NCBI GenBank assembly: GCA_902362975.1
Contig: CABIYO010000005.1
Location: forward strand, 1-64,000
Direction of reading: 5' to 3'
Source of the DNA: Caryophanales bacterium
GTDB lineage: Bacteria; Bacillota; Bacilli; Exiguobacteriales; Exiguobacteriaceae
DNA: 64,000 bases
Shown here piece after piece: positions 16,869 to 27,806 of this stretch. The notes under the pieces are model-generated. The model was given only the letters and a program-made list of their open reading frames with translations, was not told the origin of the DNA and searched no databases. Position numbers and translations under genes: made by a program. Each line of letters starts with the position of its first letter. Within the stretch, counting starts at the first letter, position 1.

Positions 16869-18011
16869 ATGAATCATCCATCTATGTCAGATGAGAAACG
16901 TGCCCGCAACCGGATCGTTCGTCGCATCACGGTTGTCATCCTAGCCATCTTCCTTCTCGTCATCGCCACAGGGTCGGCGCTCGCATATGTTTTTGTGAAG
17001 CGTTCCGTCGAACCGATTGACCCAACTTCGACTGAAACGGTCGAGATTGAAGTCCCGCTTGGTGCCGGTTCGGGATACATTGGTGAATTACTAGAAGAGA
17101 ATGGGCTTGTAAGGAGTAGCACGATTTTCCGTTTCTATACACGCTTTAAAAACGAATCGTCGTTCCAGGCGGGGACGTATACGTTATCTCCGTCACAATC
17201 AATCGATGAATTGATTGAAACGTTGAAAACAGGTAAAGTCATTGTGGTCCCTGATATCAAGCTCGTCATTCCAGAAGGATTCACGATCGATCAGGTGATT
17301 GCGAGACTTGCGAAAGTGGCTGACATCCCGAAAGAAGAGATTTCTGAGCAGTTGAGCGACCGTGAATACATTCAGTCTCTCGTAAACGAGCATGAAATGT
17401 TGACGGAAGAAGTCTTGCAGGAAGGTATCTATCATCCGCTTGAAGGATACCTGTTCCCAGCCACATATGAATTCAATAAAGGTGTAACGCTCAATGAAAT
17501 CATCGATGAGATGTTACTACCAACCGAAAGTATGTATCAGGAATACAAAGATCGTGTAGCCGATTCAGGACGTACGTTCCATGAGACGCTCGCGCTCGCA
17601 TCCGTTGTCGAGAAAGAGGCAGTGTCAACGGAAGACCGTAAAGAGATTGCCGGTGTGTTTGAGAATCGCTTAAATGACGGAATGAAATTACAATCTGACC
17701 CGACCGTCTGGTACGGAACGGGGGAAACATCGATTTTCACTTCATTCGCGGACTTAGAGAACGACTCTCTATATAACACGTATCGTTACGAAGGCATCCC
17801 GATCGGACCGATTGCGGCCGTGAGCCGTGACGCATTTGAGGCGGTGCTTAATCCGAACGACACGGAGAACATTTACTTCTACGCGCGCCCTCCACGTGAA
17901 GGGTTCCCGAACGGGGAAGTTTTGTTCGAAGTCGACTATGAGGATCACCAACAAAACGTCAATAAGTACCGTTCCGAATGGGAAGCGTTTGAAGAAGCAA
18001 ACAGTAATTGA
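16869..18011 (+). CDS. mltG: Endolytic murein transglycosylase MltG
   Basis: 380 residues from ATG 16869, after CAGGGGAG. An N-terminal membrane anchor (ITVVILAIFLLVIATGSALAYVF, about residues 20-42) is followed by a LysM-like region and the YceG domain: EGYLFPATYEF, LALASVVEKEAV with the catalytic glutamate, LQSDPTVWYG, SLYNTYRYEGIPIGPI. MltG cleaves nascent glycan strands and sets their length. The order mltG-trmR-udk-greA fits B. subtilis yrrL onwards. Confidence 0.93.
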   Translation: MNHPSMSDEKRARNRIVRRITVVILAIFLLVIATGSALAYVFVKRSVEPIDPTSTETVEIEVPLGAGSGYIGELLEENGLVRSSTIFRFYTRFKNESSFQAGTYTLSPSQSIDELIETLKTGKVIVVPDIKLVIPEGFTIDQVIARLAKVADIPKEEISEQLSDREYIQSLVNEHEMLTEEVLQEGIYHPLEGYLFPATYEFNKGVTLNEIIDEMLLPTESMYQEYKDRVADSGRTFHETLALASVVEKEAVSTEDRKEIAGVFENRLNDGMKLQSDPTVWYGTGETSIFTSFADLENDSLYNTYRYEGIPIGPIAAVSRDAFEAVLNPNDTENIYFYARPPREGFPNGEVLFEVDYEDHQQNVNKYRSEWEAFEEANSN

Positions 18012-18015
18012 TGGG

Positions 18016-18046
18016 ACGACCGGAAGCAGATGCTTCCGGTCGTTTG
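18016..18046 (+). terminator. Intrinsic terminator after mltG
   Basis: ACGACCGGAAGC (18016-18027) pairs perfectly with GCTTCCGGTCGT (18032-18043), with a short T run. Some read-through to trmR is likely because the gene cluster is otherwise tight. Confidence 0.75.
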
Positions 18047-18073
18047 AATGAAGAGAGTTAAGAGGTGGAACGA

Positions 18074-18715
18074 GTGGACCATGCATCCTATGAGGGATAT
18101 GTAGAAAAACTAATCAATGACCGCTCCCCGCTATTGACGGAGATGGAGGCGTTCGCGCGTGTTCATCACGTCCCAATCATGGATTTGACAGGTTCGGAAG
18201 TGCTGCTCTCCTTACTGGCGATGCAACGGCCGACCCGAATCCTCGAAGTGGGGACGGCCATCGGCTATAGTGCCATTCGCATGGCAGAATTGTTACCCGA
18301 TGCAGAAATCGTCACAATCGAGCGGAATGCTCGCCGTTTCGAAGAGGCGACGGAATTCATCAATCGATCGGACGTGCGCGATCGAATTACGCTCGTTCAC
18401 GGTGATGCCGTCGAATTGATTGGAACGATTGAAGGTGAATTCGATGCCGTATTTATTGATGCGGCAAAAGGACAATATCAAAAATTTTTTGATGGGTATG
18501 GCGCTTTAGTACCAATTGGTGGTACGATTTACAGCGATAATTTGTTTTTAAGAGGGGACGTCTTGCTAGAGGATGTGTCGGTCTTAGACCGACGCCGACG
18601 CCGGCTCGTGCGTCTCGTGAAACAGTTTACTGAGCAATTGATGGCACGGACCGATTATCATACTGCAATTTTGCCCCTTGGTGATGGCCTAGCAATCAGT
18701 CGTAAATTACGATGA
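18074..18715 (+). CDS. trmR: tRNA 5-hydroxyuridine methyltransferase (YrrM-like O-methyltransferase)
   Basis: 213 residues. The SAM-binding motif [16 protein letters not shown] is followed by the acidic [10 protein letters not shown], and [13 protein letters not shown] gives the metal-binding aspartates of caffeoyl-CoA-type O-methyltransferases. B. subtilis YrrM (TrmR) methylates ho5U34 to mo5U34 in tRNA, and it lies at the same site between mltG and udk. GTG 18074 is chosen because AAGAGGTGG lies 5 bases upstream; a GTG at 18065 is inside that site. The hydroxylase genes yrrN/yrrO that follow yrrM in B. subtilis are absent here. Confidence 0.85.
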   Translation: MDHASYEGYVEKLINDRSPLLTEMEAFARVHHVPIMDLTGSEVLLSLLAMQRPTRILEVGTAIGYSAIRMAELLPDAEIVTIERNARRFEEATEFINRSDVRDRITLVHGDAVELIGTIEGEFDAVFIDAAKGQYQKFFDGYGALVPIGGTIYSDNLFLRGDVLLEDVSVLDRRRRRLVRLVKQFTEQLMARTDYHTAILPLGDGLAISRKLR

Positions 18716-18731
18716 GGAGGACTTAACTTTG

Positions 18732-19367
18732 ATGCAACATAAACCCGTCATTATTGGCGTGGCCGGGGGTACCGGTTCAGGAAAAACGACCGTGGCCCGC
18801 GCGCTCGTCGATGCGTTTCATGGTCAATCGGTCGTCATGATCGAGCAAGACGCGTACTATAAGGATCAATCAGAGATGACCATGGAAGAACGGTACAAGA
18901 CGAACTACGACCACCCCTTCGCCTTTGATAACGATTTGTTGATCGAACATATCCAACAGTTACAACAACATCAGGCGATTGAAAAGCCGGTCTATGACTA
19001 TGCGGCCCACACGCGTTCAAGTGAAACCATCTTAATCGAACCCGTCGATGTCGTCATCGTCGAAGGAATCTTGGCACTCGAGGATGCACGTTTACGAGAT
19101 CTGATGGATATCAAAGTGTTCGTGGATACAGATGCGGACGTTCGAATCTTGCGTCGTATGCAGCGTGATTTGAATGAACGTGGACGTTCAATCGATTCGG
19201 TCGTTGCCCAATATACAAATGTGGTTCGTCCGATGCACCTGCAATTCTGTGAACCGACAAAACGGTATGCAGATATCATCGTTCCTGAAGGCGGAGAAAA
19301 CTTTGTTGCGATCGATTTACTCGTGACCAAAATCCGTTGGGTGCTCACTGAGCGCAATCGCGCGTGA
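18732..19367 (+). CDS. udk: Uridine kinase
   Basis: 211 residues. The P-loop [12 protein letters not shown] is near residues 9-20, followed by [11 protein letters not shown] and [14 protein letters not shown], classic for uridine/cytidine kinase of pyrimidine salvage. Two starts are possible: TTG 18729 or ATG 18732, both served by AGGAGG at 18715-18720. ATG is listed. The gene begins 16 bases after trmR, so they are probably cotranscribed. Confidence 0.94.
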   Translation: MQHKPVIIGVAGGTGSGKTTVARALVDAFHGQSVVMIEQDAYYKDQSEMTMEERYKTNYDHPFAFDNDLLIEHIQQLQQHQAIEKPVYDYAAHTRSSETILIEPVDVVIVEGILALEDARLRDLMDIKVFVDTDADVRILRRMQRDLNERGRSIDSVVAQYTNVVRPMHLQFCEPTKRYADIIVPEGGENFVAIDLLVTKIRWVLTERNRA

Positions 19368-19434
19368 GGAAATAAATCGTTTTCAATTCAACCCTAGCTG
19401 TAATATACTAGGAGACAATGAAGGAGTGACAGAA

Positions 19435-19908
19435 ATGGCTGAAAAACAACACTATATGACGTTAGACGGAAAAGCGAAGATCGAACATGAATTAAACGAA
19501 CTGAAGACGGTCCGCCGTAAAGAAGTCGTTGAAAATATTAAGATTGCTCGTGATTTCGGTGACTTGTCAGAAAACGCGGAATATGACGCGGCGAAAGAAG
19601 AACAAGCGATGGTCGAAGGACGCATCGCACAATTAGAAGAAATGCTCCGTAACGCGGTCATCATTCAAGATGATGCAGGCGATAACTCGGTTGTCTCAAT
19701 CGGGAAGACGGTAACGTTCTTCATTCAAGAAGATAATGAAGACGAAACGTATACAATCGTTGGTGGAGCTGAGGCAGACCCGTTCACAGGGAAAATCTCG
19801 AACGAATCACCGATCGCCAAGGCACTTCTTGGACGTACGATTGGTGATGTGGTCACGGTGCAAACACCAGGTGGCGACATGGTCGTCGAAATTAAAGAAA
19901 TCAAATAA
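19435..19908 (+). CDS. greA: Transcription elongation factor GreA
   Basis: 157 residues from ATG 19435, after AAGGAGTG. The N-terminal coiled-coil finger carries acidic residues at its tip ([18 protein letters not shown]), and the C-terminal FKBP-like domain follows ([24 protein letters not shown]). GreA stimulates transcript cleavage in backtracked RNA polymerase. A possible -10 box TATACT is at 19404-19409, suggesting its own promoter in addition to read-through from udk. Confidence 0.96.
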   Translation: MAEKQHYMTLDGKAKIEHELNELKTVRRKEVVENIKIARDFGDLSENAEYDAAKEEQAMVEGRIAQLEEMLRNAVIIQDDAGDNSVVSIGKTVTFFIQEDNEDETYTIVGGAEADPFTGKISNESPIAKALLGRTIGDVVTVQTPGGDMVVEIKEIK

Positions 19909-19914
19909 ATTGTT

Positions 19915-19948
19915 GAGCGACCTCCTATCTGGAAGTCGCTCTCTTTCT
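19915..19948 (+). terminator. Intrinsic terminator after greA
   Basis: GAGCGAC-C-TCC faces GGA-A-GTCGCTC (19915-19941), then TCTTTC. It is moderate in strength. Confidence 0.65.
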
Positions 19949-19962
19949 GAGGAGGAAACGGA

Positions 19963-20664
19963 ATGAAAGTAGGCATCATCGGCGCGATGGAAGAAGAAGT
20001 GAATTTACTTCGGAACGAGTTGACAGAACGAGTAGACACTGAAATCGCGAACTATCATTTTTATGAGGGCTATCTTGGCAACATGCAAGTCGTCATCTTG
20101 AAGTCAGGCATCGGAAAGGTCAATGCAGCCATCGGGACGACACTTTTGATTGATAAGTTCAAACCGGACGTTGTCATCAACACAGGATCTGCCGGCGGTT
20201 TTAAAAAGGGGATGAAAGTCGGAGACGTCGTCGTCTCGACGGAAGTTCGTCACCACGATGTCGACGTGACGGCATTCGGTTATGAGTACGGACAAGTACC
20301 AGGCATGCCGCCGGCGTATGAGGCGGATGCCAAGCTCGTCAGCGTCTGTAAAGATGTCATTGAAAACTTGCCGGACGTGAACGTACACCAGGGATTGATT
20401 GTGACAGGAGATTCGTTCATCAACGATTCAAAACGCGTGGCGGACATCCTCGGTCATTTCGATGGCGTCGCAGCCGTCGAGATGGAGGCTGCCCCAATCG
20501 CCCAAACGTGCTATCAGTTTGGTGTCCCGTTCGTCGTTACACGCTCGATTTCAGACAGTGCGGACGAAGAAGCGAATCTGTCGTTTGATGAGTTTTTGGA
20601 GACAGCATCGATCAATTCTGCGAAGATGGTCATGGCTGTCACGAAGCGTTTAGAACAAGCTTAA
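19963..20664 (+). CDS. mtnN: 5'-methylthioadenosine/S-adenosylhomocysteine nucleosidase
   Basis: 233 residues. [16 protein letters not shown] at the start and [32 protein letters not shown], with the catalytic Asp and ribose-binding Met-Glu, are diagnostic. The enzyme cleaves MTA, SAH and 5'-deoxyadenosine in methionine salvage and SAM by-product removal. The ribosome binding site is GAGGAGG. It has a terminator on each side, so it is a single-gene unit or fed by greA read-through. Confidence 0.95.
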   Translation: MKVGIIGAMEEEVNLLRNELTERVDTEIANYHFYEGYLGNMQVVILKSGIGKVNAAIGTTLLIDKFKPDVVINTGSAGGFKKGMKVGDVVVSTEVRHHDVDVTAFGYEYGQVPGMPPAYEADAKLVSVCKDVIENLPDVNVHQGLIVTGDSFINDSKRVADILGHFDGVAAVEMEAAPIAQTCYQFGVPFVVTRSISDSADEEANLSFDEFLETASINSAKMVMAVTKRLEQA

Positions 20665-20679
20665 TCCAGCCTACACGAG

Positions 20680-20705
20680 GAGGATGCATTGACATCCTCT
20701 TTTTA
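20680..20705 (+). terminator. Intrinsic terminator of mtnN, overlapping the fabH promoter
   Basis: GAGGATG (20680-20686) pairs with CATCCTC (20693-20699), followed by TTTTT. The loop and 3' arm contain the TTGACA -35 box of the downstream promoter. Confidence 0.85.
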
Positions 20706-20717
20706 TTCCCTTATATT
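20689..20717 (+). promoter_or_regulatory. Promoter of fabH-fabF
   Basis: TTGACA (20689-20694), 17 bases, TATATT (20712-20717). This is near-consensus sigma-A. Confidence 0.85.
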
Positions 20718-20732
20718 AGTACCAGATACTAA
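20716..20732 (+). promoter_or_regulatory. FapR operator of fabH-fabF
   Basis: TTAGTA-CCAGA-TACTAA is a perfect inverted repeat with 5-base spacer, matching the FapR site shape of Bacillus fatty-acid genes. It overlaps the end of the -10 box and the start site, so FapR binding would block initiation until malonyl-CoA or malonyl-ACP releases it. Confidence 0.85.
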
Positions 20733-20749
20733 GAATGGGAGTCGACGAT

Positions 20750-21709
20750 ATGAATATTGGAATCATCGGCATCGGGTCGTTCTTACCGGACAATCGGGTG
20801 ACAAATATCGATTTAGAAAAACGAATGGATACGAGCGATGAGTGGATTCGTACACGTACAGGCATCGAGGCACGTCATTTGGCTGAAGGTGATGTAACGG
20901 TCGCGGATATGGCGACACGCGCCGCTGAACGGGCGTTACAAAGTGCGGGCGTCACAATCGACGACATTGAAGCAATCGTTTGTGCGACAGCAACGGCGCC
21001 AGCCTTCCCGGCAACTGCATGTGTGGTCCAGGCCAATCTTGGCGCGAAAGCCGCTGTCGCCTTCGATGTGAGCGCAGCATGTAGCGGTTTCATCTTCGCG
21101 ATGGACACGGCGAAGAGCCTCATGGACTCAAAAGGATTGAAAAAGACGCTCGTCATTGGCGCAGAGAAGATGGGAAATCTGATTGATTGGGATGACCGAT
21201 CGACGGCTGTCCTCTTCGGAGACGGAGCAGGGGCTGTCGTGCTAGGGGAAGATGAGATCGCTTCAATTGACTCACTTGTGCTCGGAAGTGACGGGACAGG
21301 TGGCAAACATCTATATGAAAATGAAGAAGGCAAAATCGTCATGAACGGTCGCGAAGTCTTCAAGTTTGCCGTTCGGAAGATGCCCGAAATCGTGCTTGAT
21401 GCGCTAGACAAAGCCGATAAGACGTTGGAAGACCTTGACGTCCTCGTTCCACACCAGGCGAACCGTCGAATCATCGACGCTGCGATGGAACGATTACACT
21501 TAGAAAAAGAGAAAGTGGTCATGACCATTCAAGACCATGCGAATACATCAGCAGCTTCCATTCCACTCGCATTGGCCGAAGCGGTCAAGTCTGGCAAAAT
21601 AAAAGATGGTCAAACGGTCGTCATCGCAGGGTTTGGTGCCGGACTCACCTGGGGGGCTAGCTGTCTGACATGGAATCACGCAACCATTACGGAGGGGAAT
21701 CATTTATGA
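20750..21709 (+). CDS. fabH: Beta-ketoacyl-ACP synthase III
   Basis: 319 residues from ATG 20750; an in-frame ATG at 20735 lies in the leader and its GGGAG serves as ribosome binding site. The catalytic triad is visible: Cys111 in SAACSGF, His235 in VPHQANRR and Asn265 in HANTSAAS. FabH condenses acetyl-CoA or branched starter acyl-CoA with malonyl-[15 protein letters not shown] near the N-terminus is typical. It overlaps fabF by 4 bases (ATGA). Confidence 0.95.
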   Translation: MNIGIIGIGSFLPDNRVTNIDLEKRMDTSDEWIRTRTGIEARHLAEGDVTVADMATRAAERALQSAGVTIDDIEAIVCATATAPAFPATACVVQANLGAKAAVAFDVSAACSGFIFAMDTAKSLMDSKGLKKTLVIGAEKMGNLIDWDDRSTAVLFGDGAGAVVLGEDEIASIDSLVLGSDGTGGKHLYENEEGKIVMNGREVFKFAVRKMPEIVLDALDKADKTLEDLDVLVPHQANRRIIDAAMERLHLEKEKVVMTIQDHANTSAASIPLALAEAVKSGKIKDGQTVVIAGFGAGLTWGASCLTWNHATITEGNHL

Positions 21710-22938
21710 AACGAGTAGTAGTGACAGGATTAGGAGTCGTATCACCATTAGGAAACGATGTCTCAACAATGTGGGATCGCCTGTTAAAAGGGGAAAATGC
21801 TATTGATACGTTGACAAAGATCGACATCAGTCAATATCCGGCCAAGGTCGGGGCGGAAGTGAAGGAATGGAACATCGATCATTTAGTCGAACCGAAGGAA
21901 GCACGTAAGATGGACTCCTTCATCCAATATTCTTTACTTGCGGCAGACGCTGCCCATAAAGATAGCGGACTCGACGTGAAAGCTATCGCGGACGATGTCG
22001 GGATTTGGATTGGGAGCGGGATTGGTGGCGTCGAGACGATTGACAAACAGTCGGCCATCTTGCATGACCGTGGACCACGTCGCGTCAGTCCGTTCTTCAT
22101 TCCGATGATGATTCCGAACATGGCGAGCGGACAAGTATCCATCTATCTTGGAGCAAAAGGACCGAGCAACTGTTCCGTGACGGCTTGTGCGTCAGGGACG
22201 AACTCTATCGGGGAAGCGTTCCGTGTCATACAACGAGGAGATGCGATCGCTATGTTCGCAGGTGGAGCGGAAGCGCCAATCACACCTCTCTCGTTCGCAG
22301 GTTTTTGTTCGAACAAAGCCCTATCTACGAATCCAGACCCGAACACGGCGTGCCGTCCGTTCGATGAAAATCGTGACGGATTTGTCATGGGTGAAGGAGC
22401 CGGGGTGCTCGTCTTAGAGGAGTATGAACATGCGAAAGCACGTGGTGCGAAAATGTACGCTGAAGTTGTCGGATATGGGATGAGTTCGGACGCTTACCAT
22501 ATCACAGCACCATCCCCTGAAGCAGAGGGCGGTTCGAAAGCGATGAGTGAGGCGATTCGAGACGCCGGAATCACGCCAGAAGATGTTCAATACATCAATG
22601 CGCACGGAACGAGTACACCACTCAACGATATGCTCGAGACGAAAGCGATTCGTCGTGTGTTCGGGGAACACGCTGATACGCTCGCCGTCAACTCGTCAAA
22701 ATCGATGATCGGTCACCTTCTCGGTGGTGCAGGTGGCGTCGAGGCCGTCATCACAGCACTTTCGATTCATGAAGGCAAAATTCATCCAACGATTAACTGC
22801 GAATCACCAGCAGCAGATTGTGATTTGGATTATGTACGTGAAGGAAATCGGGAACTTGACATTCGTTATGCACTCAGTAACTCACTCGGCTTCGGGGGCC
22901 ACAATGCGACACTCGCATTTGCAAAAGTGACGAACTGA
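21706..22938 (+). CDS. fabF: Beta-ketoacyl-ACP synthase II
   Basis: 410 residues from ATG 21706, after GGAGGGG. The active-site cysteine is in VTACASGTN (C161), and the two histidines are in [12 protein letters not shown] and [14 protein letters not shown]. FabF performs chain-extending condensations and controls membrane fluidity. It is coupled to fabH by a 4-base overlap, as in B. subtilis yjaX-yjaY. Confidence 0.95.
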   Translation: MKRVVVTGLGVVSPLGNDVSTMWDRLLKGENAIDTLTKIDISQYPAKVGAEVKEWNIDHLVEPKEARKMDSFIQYSLLAADAAHKDSGLDVKAIADDVGIWIGSGIGGVETIDKQSAILHDRGPRRVSPFFIPMMIPNMASGQVSIYLGAKGPSNCSVTACASGTNSIGEAFRVIQRGDAIAMFAGGAEAPITPLSFAGFCSNKALSTNPDPNTACRPFDENRDGFVMGEGAGVLVLEEYEHAKARGAKMYAEVVGYGMSSDAYHITAPSPEAEGGSKAMSEAIRDAGITPEDVQYINAHGTSTPLNDMLETKAIRRVFGEHADTLAVNSSKSMIGHLLGGAGGVEAVITALSIHEGKIHPTINCESPAADCDLDYVREGNRELDIRYALSNSLGFGGHNATLAFAKVTN

Positions 22939-23004
22939 CGGTAGAAAAATTATTCAAAAAAGGTTAGGGTATAAGGGTTGGTCTAACAGAAAGGAGTGCA
23001 AAGA

Positions 23005-24537
23005 ATGAAAAAGAAATCATTCATCGTGGTCGCCTTGTTAGGTTCAGTCCTTATCCTTTTTTTATTTTTTTGGAACGAACAACGAGAGCAGTCACGCAAA
23101 CTACTACCAGTCGAAGAACAACAATTGACGATTTACGGGGAGTCACTTCCGACTCAGCCGGATGTCATGCTAGCAATTGATCCATCATCTCAAACGATCC
23201 TGTCCCATCTATATGAAGGACTGTATCGATTCGGAGCAGACGGGTCCATCGAACCGGCGCTCGTCGAGAAGGTAGAACGATCCGAAGATGGGACGGTCTA
23301 TACATTCACATTAAAAGAGAGTGTGACGACAGAGGGGAATGCGATTGACGCGCAAACGTTCGTCGATCACTTCCAAAAACTAGTGGACGTTGATACGAAA
23401 TCACCGTTCAGCTTCTTACTCGCAGATGTTCAATCCGCGAAAGAAATCGGGCTTGGTCAACAAGAACCGGATACGCTAGGGGTCAAGGCAATCGATGACC
23501 GGACGCTCGAGCTGACTCTAGTCCGTCCGATGGAAGGGTTCGAACAAATTTTAGCGATGCCCGCATTTTTACCTCAACCAAAGGTGAAAGAATGGGATGA
23601 GCTAGAGACAAACGGGCCATTTAAAATCAAGGCAGTCGAAGATACGACCATCTCGTTACATAAAAACGAAACGTACCGAGAAGCTGAACAGGTCACACTC
23701 GAAACGATTACCATCAAGAGTGAACCGAACTTGTCAGAAGCGACAGGGATGCAACCCGTCCCTTACGATTTTGACGTCTCCACAATTGATCAAGAAGGAT
23801 TGACTGTCCGGGACGTTCCACGGAGCGGGGTCTTTTATTTGAAGCCGAATGTTAAAAAAGCCCCGTTTAATGATGTAGCGTTTCGACAAGCCATCGCATT
23901 GACGCTTGATCGGACGGAAATCGAAGATTCACTCGCACGAGCAGAACAGACGACAGAACGATTACTCGTCATCGACCAAAAAGCTGCGATCGCACAATTG
24001 GAAGGAAACGCCGACCAATTGTTTGACACCGTGAAGAAACGTCTAAAGAAAGATGAAATCGAAATCGAGCTACTCAGCTTTGTCGATGATGAAGCGCGTC
24101 AAATTTCCACAAAATTAAAGAAGAATTTGGAACAGTTGGATGGTTTGACCGTTAACGTCATCGAACTCCCCCTAGGAGAAAAAGTTAGGAAAGAAGTCTC
24201 AGGGGATTATGCATTTTCATTATCGGGCTGGCAACCGGACTATCCGATGTTATCCGCCTACTTGACTCAATTTGAAACAAACGACGTGTTGAATTCAAGT
24301 CGATATGCCAGCGAATCATATGATCAATTGATGAATCAGGCTCGCGCGACGGACCGATTGGAAGAGCGAAATGAGATCTTCCGAGAAGCGGAGGCACAGC
24401 TGTTAGAAGAGGCTGTTGTTATGCCAATCTATCAAGCTGGACGCTCTTATGTGATCGAAAAAGGTTACGACCATATCGGATATCCGGTCACCGGTCCTTC
24501 ATATGTCCTAACCTTTGCAAAAAAATACGAAAATTGA
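23005..24537 (+). CDS. OppA-like peptide-binding protein with N-terminal membrane anchor (no lipobox)
   Basis: 510 residues from ATG 23005, after AAAGGAG. The body is an SBP family 5 protein: ILSHLYEGLYRFGADGSIEPALVEK, DGTVYTFTLKE, NGPFKIKA, and the ending VVMPIYQAGRSYVIEKG. Unlike the two OppA proteins downstream, the N-terminus (KKKSFIVVALLGSVLILFLFFW) has no cysteine after the hydrophobic segment. It therefore looks like an uncleaved anchor or secreted form rather than a lipoprotein. It is more diverged from the other two OppA paralogues than they are from each other. A perfect terminator follows. Confidence 0.8.
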   Translation: MKKKSFIVVALLGSVLILFLFFWNEQREQSRKLLPVEEQQLTIYGESLPTQPDVMLAIDPSSQTILSHLYEGLYRFGADGSIEPALVEKVERSEDGTVYTFTLKESVTTEGNAIDAQTFVDHFQKLVDVDTKSPFSFLLADVQSAKEIGLGQQEPDTLGVKAIDDRTLELTLVRPMEGFEQILAMPAFLPQPKVKEWDELETNGPFKIKAVEDTTISLHKNETYREAEQVTLETITIKSEPNLSEATGMQPVPYDFDVSTIDQEGLTVRDVPRSGVFYLKPNVKKAPFNDVAFRQAIALTLDRTEIEDSLARAEQTTERLLVIDQKAAIAQLEGNADQLFDTVKKRLKKDEIEIELLSFVDDEARQISTKLKKNLEQLDGLTVNVIELPLGEKVRKEVSGDYAFSLSGWQPDYPMLSAYLTQFETNDVLNSSRYASESYDQLMNQARATDRLEERNEIFREAEAQLLEEAVVMPIYQAGRSYVIEKGYDHIGYPVTGPSYVLTFAKKYEN

Positions 24538-24540
24538 GCT

Positions 24541-24569
24541 AAAAGCCCGCCATTGTAGGCGGGCTTTTA
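24541..24569 (+). terminator. Intrinsic terminator after the anchored OppA-like gene
   Basis: AAAAGCCCGCC (24541-24551) pairs perfectly with GGCGGGCTTTT (24558-24568). Confidence 0.9.
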
Positions 24570-24610
24570 GACTATAGATAAATTTTTTTAGAAAAATCAA
24601 AATAAACACT

Positions 24611-24638
24611 TTGCAAAATTATCAGAATATTGTATTAT
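24611..24638 (+). promoter_or_regulatory. oppA (first copy) promoter with embedded CodY box
   Basis: TTGCAA (24611-24616), 16 bases, TATTAT (24633-24638). The spacer contains AATTATCAGAATATT (24617-24631), matching the CodY consensus AATTTTCWGAAAATT at 13 of 15 positions. CodY bound there would occlude RNA polymerase, giving repression in amino-acid-rich medium. Confidence 0.65.
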
Positions 24639-24739
24639 TGCATCAACGGGATTTTGGTAACAAATACTGTCAGAAGAAATGACTGAATTTTCTACCATCA
24701 TTCACTTCGTTAAAACGAAAAAATCAGGGGGTCATCGCA

Positions 24740-26398
24740 ATGAATAAGAAAAAAGGTTTTGCTTTAGCATCATCGGTTACACTTCTATCTAGTGCATTCC
24801 TAGCTGCATGTTCGACAGGGGAAGAAGAAACGGGGTCTTCAAATGGATCAGGTTCGGAAGGTTCTGCAGACGAAGCGCAAGTCCTCAACTTGCTCGACGG
24901 TTCAGACATTCCTTCACTTAACCCGACACTCGCAACAGATGCTGTATCGTTCAACGTCTTAAACAACGTTAACGAAGGTCTCTACCGCATGGACGAAGAA
25001 GACAACCCGACTCCAGGGATGGCTGAATCTCACGAAGTTTCAGAAGACGGGAAAACGTACACGTTCAAAATCCGTGAAGGTGCGACTTGGTCAAACGGGG
25101 AGCCTGTCACAGCGAACGACTTCGAATACGCTTGGAAAGAAGTACTTAACCCAGATAACGCATCACAATATGCATACGTTATGTCAATCATCGAAGGCGC
25201 AGAAGCGTATAACACAGGTGAAGGCGAGCGCGATGCTGTAGGCGTTAAAGCGATCGACGATCAAACACTTGAAGTTAAATTGACAGCACCAGCTGACTAT
25301 TTCCTCGGATTGACTAGCTTCGGCGTATTCATGCCAAAACTCGAGTCATTCGATAAAGAGCAAGGCGAGAACTTCGGTACATCTGCAGAGACGACTCTCT
25401 ACAACGGACCGTTCAAACTCGACAGCTGGGAGCGCGAACAAGGCTGGAAAATGGTCAAGAACGAAGACTATTGGGATGCTGACACAGTTAAACTTGAAGA
25501 AATCAACGTTAAAGTCGTTAAAGAAGTATCAACAGGTGTTAACTTGTATGAAAACGGTGACGTTGACCGCACAGGTTTGACTTCTGAGCTCGTAGCACAG
25601 TATCAAGACAGCGAAGAGTTCTCAACTGTCGTTGAACCAACACTCTTCTACCTCCAGTTCAACACAGCTGTGGAAGAACTTAACAACCAAAAAATCCGTA
25701 ACGCGATTGACCGCGCTTATGACAAAACAGCGATCGCAGAAACACTTCTTGCGAACGGTTCGATTCCTGCAAACTACCTCGTACCGAAAGACTTCGTAAC
25801 AGGTCCAGACGGAAAAGACTTCCGTGAAGGCAATGGCGACATCGGTGGCTACAACGTAGAAGAAGCACAAAAACTTTGGGAAGAAGGGCTCAAAGAGCTC
25901 GGAACAGACAAAGTTGAGCTTGAGCTCCTCAACTATGACTCAGAGTCTGCAAAGCAAATCGGTGAGTTCATCAAAGGTGAACTTGAGAAGAACCTTCCAG
26001 GCATTTCGGTATCAATCAAGCAACAACCGTTCAACAACAAACTTGACCTTGAGAACAAAGGTGAGTTCGAGTTCACATTCGCTGGATGGGGACCTGACTA
26101 CCAAGATCCAATGACATTCGTTGACCTCTTCGTCACTGACGGACCATACAACCGTGGTAAGTGGTCGAATGAAGAATTCGATAAGTTGATCGAATCTGCG
26201 AAATCAAGCACAGATGCTGAACAGCGTTGGGCTGACCTTCAAGCTGCAGAGAAAATCGTTCTTGAAGAGAACGCAATCTCGCCAGTTTACCAACGTGGAT
26301 CGGCTCGCCTCACGAAACCTTACGTTAAGGGAATCGTTGAGCACGCATTCGGTGCGGACTACTCTTACAAGTGGGCTTCAATCGAAGGCAAAGAATAA
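24740..26398 (+). CDS. oppA: Oligopeptide ABC transporter substrate-binding lipoprotein (first copy)
   Basis: 552 residues. The signal peptide is short and basic, with lipobox FLAACS (cysteine near residue 23), so it is lipid-anchored outside the membrane. The mature protein has SBP family 5 landmarks: NVNEGLYRMDEEDNPTPGMAES, YTFKIREGATWSNGEPVTANDF, YNGPFKLDSWEREQGW, WGPDYQDPMTFVDLF. OppA delivers peptides of about 4-5 residues or longer to OppBC. It has its own promoter and terminator, and no permease follows directly; the permease genes lie 4 kb downstream. Confidence 0.92.
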   Translation: MNKKKGFALASSVTLLSSAFLAACSTGEEETGSSNGSGSEGSADEAQVLNLLDGSDIPSLNPTLATDAVSFNVLNNVNEGLYRMDEEDNPTPGMAESHEVSEDGKTYTFKIREGATWSNGEPVTANDFEYAWKEVLNPDNASQYAYVMSIIEGAEAYNTGEGERDAVGVKAIDDQTLEVKLTAPADYFLGLTSFGVFMPKLESFDKEQGENFGTSAETTLYNGPFKLDSWEREQGWKMVKNEDYWDADTVKLEEINVKVVKEVSTGVNLYENGDVDRTGLTSELVAQYQDSEEFSTVVEPTLFYLQFNTAVEELNNQKIRNAIDRAYDKTAIAETLLANGSIPANYLVPKDFVTGPDGKDFREGNGDIGGYNVEEAQKLWEEGLKELGTDKVELELLNYDSESAKQIGEFIKGELEKNLPGISVSIKQQPFNNKLDLENKGEFEFTFAGWGPDYQDPMTFVDLFVTDGPYNRGKWSNEEFDKLIESAKSSTDAEQRWADLQAAEKIVLEENAISPVYQRGSARLTKPYVKGIVEHAFGADYSYKWASIEGKE

Positions 26399-26414
26399 TC
26401 AAATCATCTTACGA

Positions 26415-26445
26415 AGAGAGACAGGGACGCCTGTCTCTCTTTTTA
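26415..26445 (+). terminator. Intrinsic terminator of oppA (first copy)
   Basis: AGAGAGACAGG (26415-26425) pairs perfectly with CCTGTCTCTCT (26430-26440), then T run. Confidence 0.92.
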
Positions 26446-26462
26446 TGTACATTTTTCAATAC

Positions 26463-26490
26463 AAAAAAGAACTCTCACATGGAGAGTTCT
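26463..26490 (-). terminator. Intrinsic terminator of trpS
   Basis: On the minus strand, AGAACTCTC pairs with GAGAGTTCT (26490-26468), followed by TTTTTT. Confidence 0.9.
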
Positions 26491-26502
26491 GTCACAACAA
26501 GC

Positions 26503-27775
<1,273 letters not shown>

Positions 27776-27806
27776 AGTTTAGCACAGGATTCAAGTGACG
27801 AAAAGA

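Noticed and set aside
20875-21528. 217-codon open frame antisense to fabH
   Set aside because: Serine- and alanine-rich shadow of a conserved gene, without promoter or ribosome binding site.
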